From: Straminergon stramineum
Lineage: Eukaryota > Streptophyta > Bryopsida > Hypnales > Calliergonaceae
Length of the DNA: 64,000 bases
NCBI GenBank assembly: GCA_963920665.1
Contig: OY987272.1
Span: 7,321,001-7,385,000, forward strand
Direction: 5' to 3'
Part shown: in pieces, positions 45,521 through 57,300 of the stretch
Layout of the letters: every line of letters starts with the position of its first letter
How positions within the stretch are numbered: the stretch's first letter is position 1
The notes under the pieces: model-generated
What the model was told of the DNA's origin: nothing
Database searches by the model: none
The model's input: the letters and a program-made list of their open reading frames with translations, nothing else
Position numbers and translations under genes: made by a program

Positions 45521-48500
45521 GATGTAAACTATGATAAATGACTAACCCAATATGTAAGATCTATTCTTGTGCTTGTAGCCAAGTATATATGATTGCCAAT
45601 AGCTTGTGAATTAGTCCCGTGAGTCATTTCTTCCTTTTAAAAAGATGTTGATGGCATCACACATTGTGTATATTTAATTCTAACTTCAAATAGGCTTAAA
45701 ATTGGTTTACAATCATTCATAAACTTGCAACAATGTTTCAATAATAAAATATTTGTGATAAAAGAATAGGATTATAGTAGCCAAATCATTTCTTTTAGCT
45801 ATATATATAATTATTGACTTTTCAAAAATATATAATAATTAAATAAATCATCTCTTTAATTATTATATTTGAAAATATTTTGGTTTTACAATTTCAATAT
45901 TTGAAACTTGAATTACAGTAGTATTTTTAAATCAAAAGGTTATTGAATTAAAATAAATTTTCCTATTGATTATTTCTAATAATCTACTTGACTATAGTTA
46001 ATACATATAGCTCTTAGAAATTTATGCCAATTAGACTACAACAGTTTGTCCTATTAGTGAAGGAACAAAATTAGCATCCTCAATAAAATTAATGTCACTA
46101 CTAATCTTTTGTAGCTAGAGATAATTTCCACAAGCATGTTTCAACCTTCTTTAATCTTAGATATTTTACAAAGAGTGTGACTTTGACAAATTACTATAAC
46201 ACACACTATAGCAATCACTAAATTACTCTAAGGTGAAAATATCCAAAATCGACCTAATATCCATTCTCCACAAGGAGACCTCTACTAAAAGTGTCCGCAA
46301 AAGTGTAATTAACCCCTAAGTGCTCCGAAGTCCATTTATTGGACGATGAACAAATTGAAATTGAAGTTTCATCCTCTTTATTACTTAGATGAAAGTTATT
46401 TAAATTTGTGGTCAAGAGATACTTTATGAAGTTGTTGTCCTAATTTAGGGTTGAATTTGGTGTTACTAGAATACCTATTTTTTTCTAAAATTACCAATGT
46501 GCAAATATGTTAAGTGGTTGACTAAGCCAAAATTGCATTGACTCTAGTTCAAAACTAGATTTGCCAAAATGAGGTCATACATTTGAAGAACACAAAAATT
46601 TCAAAAAATCACTATGTGAAACAAATTTCATTTCAAATCCATTCCAACAAATTTTATTCAAAAAAATTATAATATTTTGCTTGTAATCGAATATAGAAGG
46701 AATTTTGAAATTTTTCTTTCAAAAAATATTGGTGATACAATTGGTGAATCTAACTATACATTGGATGGAATCTACAACTCAAAATCTACAACTTTTATTT
46801 ATATATCGATTCCAAAATATTTTTCAAAATAGCACTTTATAATGATTTTTCTCAAATCATCAATTCTGAAGATGAATATGAATGTTGATGTTTAGGGGTT
46901 AAACCATTTCCATACTTATTTGCAATTGGTTGGTTGCCAATTCTTTAGATTTTAGTTATGATCAAGCCACGTGATAGTTTCAATGACCTAGGGAGTTCCA
47001 CTTTGAAAATTCATAAGAATTGCATATTTTATCCTACAAATTTTTTTTTTTTTAATTTATGATTTTCAATGGCTAATATTCCACGTATGTTTTGTTTTTC
47101 TTCTTTCCAGAAAAAGTACCTACAATTACTTATTTTGATAGTTTTGGGTGTTTTCACTTTACAATGTTTTCTTTTCCTTTCTTTTTCTTTTCTTCCTCTG
47201 AGTAAGTTTGCAGTCGGTTCAGTTTGCATTGGTGGAAGAGAACATCTTAACGGAACTGCTAGGCAATGACTTATACTAAATATTTATCCCTCATGTGGCC
47301 GGTGTCGTGCATTGAAAGGCTATAAGACTTGTTCAACTCATAATAAGTATATTTAAATCATAAAAAAGTATATTTAAGTCTTTGGCTATAATGAGGATTC
47401 TGTGGAGCATGGTTTAGGTGACATTTGGAATTGGCCCATTTGGAAAGGCCAATTTCTAATCTTTGGATTGCAACTACAGTACAATATTATTCAGTTATTT
47501 GAACTGGAAAGTGCCACGTCATTTCACAACTTGATATTTTGCTTTAGATAATGGCCTCGGTCCTTGGTTGGGACGCTGATCTTTGTGTTCTTTGTTGGGT
47601 ATAAAAACATTATTGTATTTGAAAGTTATCGTCTAGAATGACGAGCCTTAATTAATCAATTTAACCCTGAGCACTTCATATTAACATTGTATACATTTTT
47701 AAAAGACATTTGTGAGTCTGGAGCTTGAAACTTCATGTAAATTACAAACATGAGTTTCTCAAAAAAATATTATTTATGTTTTGAAAATTTTGTTAGTTCC
47801 ATTTTTTAACCCTCAAAGGATGTGGCCCCATGATCAAAGTAGTCACCAAAATTGCTTGGATTATTCGACCAATAGTTGTATTCTTTATTTTTACAATGAA
47901 TAGTGAAGTCTTCCATCAATCACTTTTCAGTGTCAACATCCTTCAAGGGTTAACAATAGAAAAATATCCTTTGATTATAATTTTGATTGCATATATAATT
48001 TAGGTATGGACTTTAACCTTTAAAGTTCCCGAACAATGTTTTTTGACAACATAGATATTTGGGGTAGCTCAGTACAAATGGAATTTTCATTTTTTTTTTT
48101 GAAATTTTCACACAAGGTGTGACCAAGGAGTAGCTCTAAAGCACAAAAATTTGCATTACTTTGACTTCATGTTCAAAATGTTATTGCATGATATGTAATT
48201 TTCATTGATCTTTGGGCAACAATTTTTTTTGTTAAAAATCACTTTTTTAAGAAAAATCAAAATTTGAGATTATTTTTTTGGATTTATGTGCACATGGAAA
48301 GCTTTGAATCCTTCCCTTGGGATTAATGAGATGAAAGTTGTGAGGAGTTTTAGTTTGTGGGTAGTTATAGATTTTCTACTCTAAAATAAATTTTGAAGTC
48401 CTTTATTTAACTCAATTTTCAATATTTTTTGAAATAAAATAAAATCATAGGATGTAGATTGTTTATTACAATATTATATTTCAACCATTGGGATTGGCAT

Positions 48501-49410
48501 TTTTCCATTCCTTAAAAAATTTCTTAATAATTAAGTATTTTAAATCATTCTCTACTTTTTTTCTACTTACTATTTTTTCCTACATGTTGTGCAATGCAAT
48601 TTCAAATTATTTGAATTTTTTCAAGCATGTAGTCAACTAGCCTTGAGGAATGAATTCAAAGACGTACCACCATTTTGGACATTTTTCATACAAATGTAAC
48701 CTTGGAAAGAGCAACTGCCCGGTTCTTTGAAGGGGCAGAAAAAAGATTTTGGTCAATTCAAAGGCCTATATCTTGCAATCTACAAAGTGAAAATTTCTGA
48801 AATTTTTTCCACATCTTTTCAAACCATCATAATACAAGATCCTATGGTTATATGTGTCCAAATATGTTTTTTATTTCTAAAATTTGGTACTTGTACTAGA
48901 AATGGCAGTTTTGGAGCGTTTTCAATGAAAACATAATTAAAAACCTTTAGGGATTAATAATGTTGGAAATGATGCTAGTTTTCTATTTATCATGTGCACT
49001 AATATTGCAGGTAGATCAAAATATCACATTGTTAGCATCTTCTTTCACATGATGACCTAATAAACTTTCTTCACCTATGACCATCATGAATGGAGAGTTT
49101 CTTGGTAATAGTTAGATCATCTATATTCTTCATCTTTTTACTTTTATAAAGACAACCGTAGAATACAATTTAATTCTAAAAGGACAAAGCCCATTACAAA
49201 GGTAGTCAATCAAAAATAATCCAATGAAAAGGACTTGCAAGTTCTCATCTTGGCATCAGGTTTTGGATGTCAAAAGTTCAAAATATTGAAACTTTATCCC
49301 AAAATCTTATAGACTTTGAGAAATAGAAGTTGCACATTTTAGGCTAAAATATGTGGGAATTATTATTTTTTGAAGTGGGTTACATTTCGGAAACAATAAT
49401 TACCTTAATT
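45521..49410. other. Intergenic, AT-rich, no gene seen
   Basis: No exon is supported. The segment 47810-47960 is one copy of the four-copy dispersed repeat. The segment 48740-48965 is similar over about 200 bp to 54590-54795 (shared TATCTTGCAATCTA and CACTAGAAATG-type phrases), pointing to an old repeat family. Confidence 0.5.
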
Positions 49411-49421
49411 ATATCTTCAAC

Positions 49422-49500
49422 CTTTTTTCTTTTTTTCTTTTTTTTGACATAAATGAAATGGAATTTCATTGCAATGAAAAAGTACAAACTATCGAGTCAC
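49422..49500 (-). mobile_element. Short 5'-truncated retroposon with target-site duplication
   Basis: A 79-bp insertion ends on the minus strand in an A-rich tail. It is flanked by the 11-bp direct repeat ATATCTTCAAC (49411-49421 and 49501-49511). Its 3' end carries the motif TGCAATGAAATTCCATTTC, also seen in the retroposons near 51.7-52.1 kb. The features are those of target-primed reverse transcription. Confidence 0.7.
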
Positions 49501-49511
49501 ATATCTTCAAC

Positions 49512-51559
49512 TTTTCATATCTATAGGATGCATCGTCCAAATTATATAATCTTGAGTGCATTAACCCCTAAATGCCCAAGGCCTTTTTTGAGCTTCTAGG
49601 AATTTGTTCTAATTTACTTCAAAAAGACGACATTTTGATAATTTGTACCAATTTTTTAAATTGTAATTGTATGAATTCAAACCATACATGTTAGAGATTA
49701 TGTAGGGAAAGAAAATACATCAATATTATTTATGGATTGAAAGATTATAATGTTTGATCATGAGGGTGTTAAAACTACAAAAGTGATTTGAAGTCTTTCC
49801 ATCCTCTTTTTACATGTCAAATCTAAAAAGTTGGTCACCTAAAAAAATGAGGTTAGAGGGCCTAATTAATATGCAAAACCCCAACCAATTTTTGGTTTGA
49901 CAAAATGCATTGTGTCATCTTTTAAAATGAATTCATAATGTGATTTTTTCTCTAAAATCTATAGTAGTGTATTTGAGGCTCATTTCCAAGAACACTCAAC
50001 ACTACAGAAGTCAAGATTGCAATGGACACCCTTGCACAAAATCTTGAATAAAAAAATCATAATCAATCATTTTCAAAATCAGATTTTTGATGCTAAAACT
50101 CAACATCAAAAAGAATCTTTCCAAACTACAAACTACTAAAAATAGCAAATTGTTTAGGTTTTATTTAACTTCAAAGTGTTGTTGACCAGGGGTTTTTTTT
50201 GGCCGTGTGGTAGTTCGCTGGCTATGCTACATTGGTCCAAATTTGGAGGGACGACAGCATAGGGGCCAATTTTTGGCGGGCTGAGCGAATTATCGCTCAA
50301 AACAGAAACGTTGTTGTCGACACCCAAATTTGGTGCCTTGAGGGCATTTAGGGCCGTTAAATTTTATTTTTCTTCTTTCCCACTACCTTTGAAATTCCTT
50401 TTCCTTCCCTTTTCTAGCTTTCATCTTTGTGTATCTCTTGCCATGCCACCTATGCCGAGCAGGTTTGTATTTAACCCTTGAACACCAAACTAGTGATTGT
50501 GAAAATCAACCCTTTCGAAACCATGAGACATGATCTACATTAAAAAAAAACTCAAAAATACTCATTGGAGGGCAAAATATTGTTGAAGATCTCTCCTTTT
50601 TGCACAAGAATTCAAGGATGAATAGTTGCACTTCTGTCCTAGGGAGAAGGATTCTTTGCCATTCATCGACCAGAAAATGGTCACGGCGTTGTTTATGGGT
50701 TAAGTTATTTCCCCTTGCAATAAAATCCCGCTTCATTGTGTAAATTTTTATTTATTTTTTAAACCCCCGCTTTTTAAAAAAAATTGAGCCCCTTTTCCTT
50801 TTTACAAACAATTGGAGAGCCTGCAATCAACCAATTTTGACCATTCAGTTCTAAAGAAAATGTCAATACAATATTATCTTACAATATTTATCTTTAACTT
50901 CTTGCCAAAAGACTGCCACTCATCATCAGTCCCCCAAGGCCCCAACTGAACAGGGCTCGTCCGTGCCAACAGGTGACAAAGATTTCAGACCGCCTGCCAT
51001 ACATCTCGTTCCCCTGGAGTTCGCAAGGTTCCCCACGTGGTTCTCCCAACTGAACTACTGAACACGTCATTTACTTTTTTGTCTACTCTCTACAGTAGCA
51101 ATGAGTTCATTTAAAGCTGAGGAGCCCTGCAGACATAAATCCCCAAAGTAAAGTAAAAGTAAGTCAGTTCCCTTGAATGCACGGGCTCCCCCCTGGAGCC
51201 GCCGCCGGCCGCGACCACGAGGCGGCGGCTTTGCTTGTAGTTCTACGGGGTAGTTTGCTTTGTGTCTGTCCGGTCTTGGTCTCTCTTGTCTCCTCATGCC
51301 TCAAAGGAGCCGACCCATTTCCGACCACTTAAGCAATTGTGCATATCTAGAGGGCAGGTATGTTGAGTGGAAAAATCTCCCCATGCACAGAAATAGATTT
51401 CCAAAGGATTTCATAATTTTTCACAATTTTATCTCCCAAAATAAAATTACTGTGGATTTTCTAGGTGAAGATTTTGTTTGTTTTATATTTGTCATATAGG
51501 TCATCCAGCTATTTTTTTGACCAAGGGTTGGTTGCAAAATCAAAATTCCTATAGACCAA
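49512..51559. other. Intergenic, no gene seen; GC-rich patch at 50.9-51.3 kb
   Basis: A GC-rich patch (50920-51300) includes the hairpin-prone GCCGCCGCC...GGCGGCGGC near 51198-51230. The minus-strand frame at 51067-51297 has no recognisable motif. Confidence 0.45.
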
Positions 51560-51755
51560 GTTGGGTTTGTCTTCCAACCTCACTAGGGTGAGTGCACCCG
51601 GTGGGGCGGTCCATGTCCGGCTAGTGCCGTAGTTGTAGGTTTTGTATTTCTGGTCTTGCATTCTTTTGTTCACTTGCTAACCCTAGGCCATTTGCAGTTG
51701 GGTTCTTGTCCTCTTTTTCTTGCAATAAAGGTTCCTTTACTTGTGTCAAAAAAAG
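51560..51755 (+). mobile_element. 196-bp SINE or truncated LINE with 15-bp target-site duplication
   Basis: The insertion is flanked by the perfect direct repeat ATTCCTATAGACCAA (51545-51559 and 51756-51770). It ends in TTGTGTCAAAAAAAG. I see no clear tRNA-like A and B boxes, so it is either a SINE of unknown origin or a 5'-truncated LINE. The perfect target duplication suggests a recent insertion. Confidence 0.8.
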
Positions 51756-51896
51756 ATTCCTATAGACCAATCAGAATGTGACATTCTTGATCACTTATTC
51801 ATCTTGTCCCACCACGGAAAATAGACCTCTCTTTAGTGCAAAAATGGTAGTGGTGGTGATCAAGAATGGATTGGCTCCCACATTCAATTTGGCTTG

Positions 51897-52066
51897 TTTT
51901 TTTTGACACAAATGAAATGGTATTTCATTGCAAAAGGCAAATTACAAAACCACCAACCACAAGTTGTCTTGTAGAGAAGACATCAAAGAAACAAACTCCA
52001 TATTCGACTTGGATTGTTGTATTTCCACCTTTGCAATGAAATTCCTTTCATTTATGTAAAAAAACA
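51897..52066. mobile_element. Two opposed copies of the same retroposon 3' end
   Basis: A minus-oriented 3' end (T-run then GACACAAATGAAATGG) begins at 51897. A plus-oriented end (TTTGCAATGAAATTCC then an A-run) finishes at about 52066. Imperfect 15-bp repeats at 51882-51896 and 52002-52016 may be the aged target duplication of the first. Confidence 0.55.
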
Positions 52067-55000
52067 CAAAAAAACATTCTTATTACTAAGAGAATCTTGG
52101 ATAGTGTGTTAATTTGAGGTTTGCAATGACCAAATTCTCTTCTTTTTTTAAACTTTTGCACATTTTTGCTTATATCTTTGAACAATTAGGATGTTTACCT
52201 TGATTTCATCATGTTGGAAATAGAAAGAGGTTTCTTATTAATTGTAAAGGACATGGTTTTGTGATTAAGGTAGTTGACCAATAATTATTGCATTTGTGAC
52301 CTTGCAATTAAAGAAGTGTCCAATCAATTCAAGGAATAATGAAGGGTTGCTTATGGGTATGAACCATATAGTTATAGTTTGGGACATTTATAGGGGCTTG
52401 GTTATTTTGGTATTCAATCAAAGGAGGTGTTCAATAAAATTATGTTATACCAAAGACTCAACCAAAGAATAGTTTAATTTAATAAGAAATGATTTCATAT
52501 TTGTGGAGACATGTAGAGAATGTGAAATGAAGTTCGTGACAAATATTTGGGCGTGTTCTACTTTGGATGAATTGAGTTGTTATTTGGCCTATACTCATTT
52601 TTGTTTTAGAAAAATATTATGCAGCTGCTAAAGTACAATTATATGTGAGTGTAACTTTTGAATTGAGTGAAGAGTGAATCTAAAAATTCCAAAAATTTAG
52701 AAGCTTGAATGAAGTATCTTTGTTTGGAAAGGAGGTGGAAGCTATAGATTGGTTCATCTTTTATATTTGAAGTGGTACTCAACACCAAAGAGTTGTAGAG
52801 TTGTAGATAGACTTAGACTACTTAAGATGGATTGGTGGCACATACACTCAAATAGATTGTGTAGGCTTGAAAATTTGTTAACTGGTTTGTATGATTTATT
52901 GAAATTTATTTTGTTGATATTTTGGATTTTATTAAAGTTTTACCACATGTTCGTATTATAAAGAATTTTCTCATTTCATTGACTTGGATTTTACAATTCA
53001 ATTTATCAAGACAACCAATGTTTGTAAACTTGTATATATATACACATTATCTTAGAGCCAAATGTCAACTTGCAAATATAAGTCTCCTCTTAGTTTTGTC
53101 GTCTTGTCAATGTTGAAGTTGTCAATAGCACTCTAAAATCCATACCTTAAGTTAGGCTGTTTGTTTTGTTTTGTTTGTTTGTTATGTTGAGATCTCTTGG
53201 ACTATGCGTCCCCCAATGACATTCTTGGTACCGTCGGAAAGCCCTTGATGAGGAGGGGTGCATGGGCTTTGTTTGGTGGGGTTCCGACCTACAATGTGAA
53301 AGTTATTGAATTTCAAAGTTTTTTTGAATTAAAAAATTTTGAAAATTTGAAAATTACTTTTACTTTTCTTCTAACTGTGGCAATAACACATGCCACACTA
53401 GTAACATTGATATTTTGACAAAACTTAGAAAAAATAAATAGGTGATCAATGATAGGCTTCCCAAAAAAATTTAGCCAACAAGTTACAAAAGAAATGAATT
53501 ATACCAATCTTTTCTTCATTATGATTATCTTTTGTTGCATACATTCAAATGACATGTCTTCTCTATTGTTGAGAAATGATATAAATGGTTTCTTCAACAA
53601 TTGACAATATGGTATTCACAAGGATATTTAAAGAAGATACTTATAACTCACTACTATTAGAAAAGTAGTCTTGGAAACCAAATTGCGGTCAAAATTGATT
53701 AAAGATTACGTGTTGGGAGTAGAAAAATATAACTAATAGACCTGAATTATTAAATATCTTTGATAGAGGCAGGGAGTCTAGTCACATCATTTGTAAGTAA
53801 GTAATCAATTTCCAAATCTGGTCATTATAAAGTATCTAGAGTATAGTATTATAAATGCATTCTACATAATTTACTATTGATTGTAAAATTCAAAGAAAAT
53901 AATGATTCACACTAAACTAAACCCTAAAGTCCTAATTATGTATCCCCTTGAGGAATACTCAAAAGTTTGGGCATGTTTCTACGGTCTCAACTTTTGGCAT
54001 TATTTTATGAAAAAAAATTATTAACATGGAAAAAACATAACAACTTTCTAGGAATATAAGTTTTACTTCAATCAAGTCTCGGATGCAAAAGTGATGCCTT
54101 CCTAGGCTCAAAATTCTTGCAACTCGGCAACAAAATTAAATATTATTTTTTTCCCCTCATAGAATATATTTTAGATTCCTTCAAAAACTTTTATTCATTC
54201 CATTTGGATTACAATAGTGATGTGAAAGTTATGGAACTTCCTGTTTTGGGGGCAATATAGCATATATTTGAGAAAATAGTGTATTAGATTCGATTTCAAA
54301 TTCAATTTTGACAATCTTAAAAAAAATGAGTTCCACATGGTTTACATTGTGTTCTAGAACAATCTCACTATTTGGATTAGTGTGATTTTACCTTCTATTT
54401 CATACCTATTTCTACTTAATAAATTTTTCAAAGGATGAAAATCATGTAATTACGCCACCTTCTATTCTCAATTCAATACTTCAGAATACAATATTTTTAA
54501 TTCAAAATGTTTAGTGCAAATATTTCAAGTTAAGAAGATTCAAAGTCTTATAATCTAGTTACTCGATCAAGGTGCAAAAAATACTACTATCTACTCTTTC
54601 AATGCATGTATCTTGCAATCTATAGTAAAAGAGTTTATGAAAATTCTTCCACACATTCTTACACTAATCTCATTCAAAATCCTATAGTTAGATATGCATT
54701 AAAGAATTTTTTTGAAAATTTTGCACTTTGCACTAGAAATGTCAATTTTGAGTGTCAAGTTTAGGATGAAAATAAGGCCTTTAGACTTTAGGGGTTCATG
54801 GGACTCAAATATTTAATGAAGACTTGAAATATCTTTCTCATTTACATTAAGCTTACTAACCCAAGTACTAGTATTACTTCATTGTTCTCTAAGTAGCACT
54901 TGATATTTACCAAAGCTATAGAAACTAAACTATATGCAATAGGAAACGAATGTTGTAGAACTTCAAATGCAATTTTGTAGTTGTCTCATTCTAATAAATT

Positions 55001-57025
55001 ATATGCAAATAATAACATGTTCTATATTTCATCTTCAAGCCTAACTACAAGAGTAACATTGAATTTAAATTGAGGTTTGTCTCAAATTCCACATATTCTT
55101 AAGCTATCATGGTTGGAATAATTCCATTAGTGCTTAATTTAACTCACATAGTTGTTGGAAAAGCTTATCTAATCTTATCATTTGACCATCTACACTAGCC
55201 TATGTTTAGGTTACTTTTGTAAATAATTACGGAAAAATTGGAATATGTTACAAATATATAAAAAATTGTACAACTATTTCTAAAAGTTTTGAGAAAATCC
55301 CATTGTTTCCAATTCTCAATATTCAAAAATTTCTTTATCTTAAGAAAATTTTAAAATAGTAATACATTTATGCATGTATAGAATTACGCAATCCATTATA
55401 TCATAGTCAAAAAGTTTGGAAGTCTTGCATGTCGAAAGCTAGGAAAATCATTTCAAATTGTCAAAATCCCCAAATTAAATTATTTTGACACCTAGGTATT
55501 GAGTGTGACTTGAATGTATGGTAGCATTACCTCCTTCTATTTAATTGTGCAATCTAGCCACTATCTAAATTCAATCCAATCTAAAAGTGAAAATCCTTTG
55601 GTAATGAAATGTAGATGTTTAGTCCAAATTTAGACTAAATATCTATATTCCACTATCAAACTAAATTAATCTTTTTATATAATTGATACATAAAATTTTG
55701 ATATTTTTTCAATTGTGAAATAATATATTTTCTATTGATGATGTTTTTTTTATAATTTTTGATGAAAAAGAAAAATATCATTGTAATTTCAAGGATCAAA
55801 TGAAAATGAAGGTTAGTATGAGAAACTGAATCCTCTAATTTAAATTTTTTTTAAAATTAAAAAGAAGAAAATACAATAGAAATAAACTCAATACTATGTA
55901 AAAAATTTGGATTAGAATGAAGTAGAAAGTAAACTTATTTAGCTCTATTTTTGGCATTAAACTAATACAGAAAAAAATTATTTTGAAAGTTTCTATTACG
56001 GTTGACTAAGACAAATCTACTTTTTGGATGCTCAAACCTTCAAGGGTTAACTTAGCATCTCTTGAACACAAAGCACAAGAGTTTGGGATATTTTTCAACT
56101 TTACTAGCTATTTTCCTATAATTCCCATATTGAACCAATTTTTTCAATTATCGAGTTTGGTTATTTTCACTATTTTTTACTCCAAATGAAAATTTTGTAG
56201 ATTTTTTCACCAATTTTTGTTGATGTTTTCAAATTGCAAACAAATTTTTTCCCAATTCCATCATCTAATTTTAAACTACCAATTGTTTGTTTCAAACACT
56301 ACATTGTACAACCAAACACACAATTGACAAATTCTCACCAGTGTCTATAAAGGGAATGTCATCCAATTGTTTCAAAACTACTTAAGCCCGCATCAATCCA
56401 ACATATATAAATTTAGTGTATTAGAACAAACACGTCTCTATATAGTCTCTATTTTGTATACCATACTTAGAGTAGCTCCACCGCTTCAACTTCATATGGA
56501 ATGTGAAAAGGTTTTCACAAAGTCTCATACCAGTTGCATAGTTGCATACTCTGCTTCTTATTGAGCATCTGCAGTGCATCCAGGCTTCATCCCTCAAGAA
56601 CCCCTTGTAAAACTAACTTTGCGTTAACTTTGCTTTGTAGCATAGACGTCATGAAAAAGAAGGAAAACATTTGAGTCATGTTTGCACTCTAGCAAGGTCT
56701 CAAAAGACCTCAACAACGGTGTGGGCAGAGCATTGTAGTGTTGCCCAAGATAATCAGAAAGCACATAGCGGTGATGCAATGGAGCACTAAAGTGTCACCT
56801 TTCCACTACAATTGTGGCCACGTTTGACTTGGAATTTGCAATGGGACTACTCTTAACAAGTTTGGCATTTGCTTAATTGTCTATTATGGAAATTTTAGTG
56901 TTACCTCCAATTGAGGAGTTTCATCATCTTGTTATTGTAAAGGTTGTCTGGCATGTAATCCAAAAAGACTCATCACCTTCTCTGAAAGGAAAATCATTTT
57001 TAGTTTCACTAGTTTAGACTCAATC
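52067..57025. other. Intergenic, AT-rich; weak retroelement trace at 56.46-56.62 kb
   Basis: No gene is supported. On the minus strand near 56620-56530 the frame reads KPGCTADAQ, a stop, then EAEYATMQLV. This resembles the RNase H end of Copia polyproteins (the A-EAEY motif), broken by stops. Frames elsewhere are short and motif-free. Confidence 0.4.
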
Positions 57026-57300
57026 TAATGTTGAATTAATAGATATTTAAGTATTTTAATGCTGAATTCATAGATATTTGAATATTATAATGTTGAATCC
57101 ATAGATATCTGAATATTAGAATGTTGAATTCATAGATATCTAAGTATTTTAATATTGAATTCATAGTTATTTGAATATTATAATGTTGAATTCATAGTTA
57201 TTTGAATATTATAATGTTGAATCCATAGATATTTGAATATTATAATGCTGAATTCATAGATATCAAAGTATAATACTGAATTCATAGTAATAACAATGAG
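57026..57300. repeat. 31-bp minisatellite, nine copies
   Basis: TGAATTCATAGATATTTGAATATTATAATGT-type units, quoted by core TGAATTCATAGATATTTG, have TGAATT or TGAATCC at 57032, 57063, 57094, 57125, 57156, 57187, 57218 and 57249. A last 28-bp step leads to 57277. Units are 75-95 percent identical and non-coding. Confidence 0.92.

Noticed and set aside
51067..51297. Arginine-rich minus-strand frame in a GC patch
   Set aside because: Composition explains the open frame, and no homology or splice signals are recognised.
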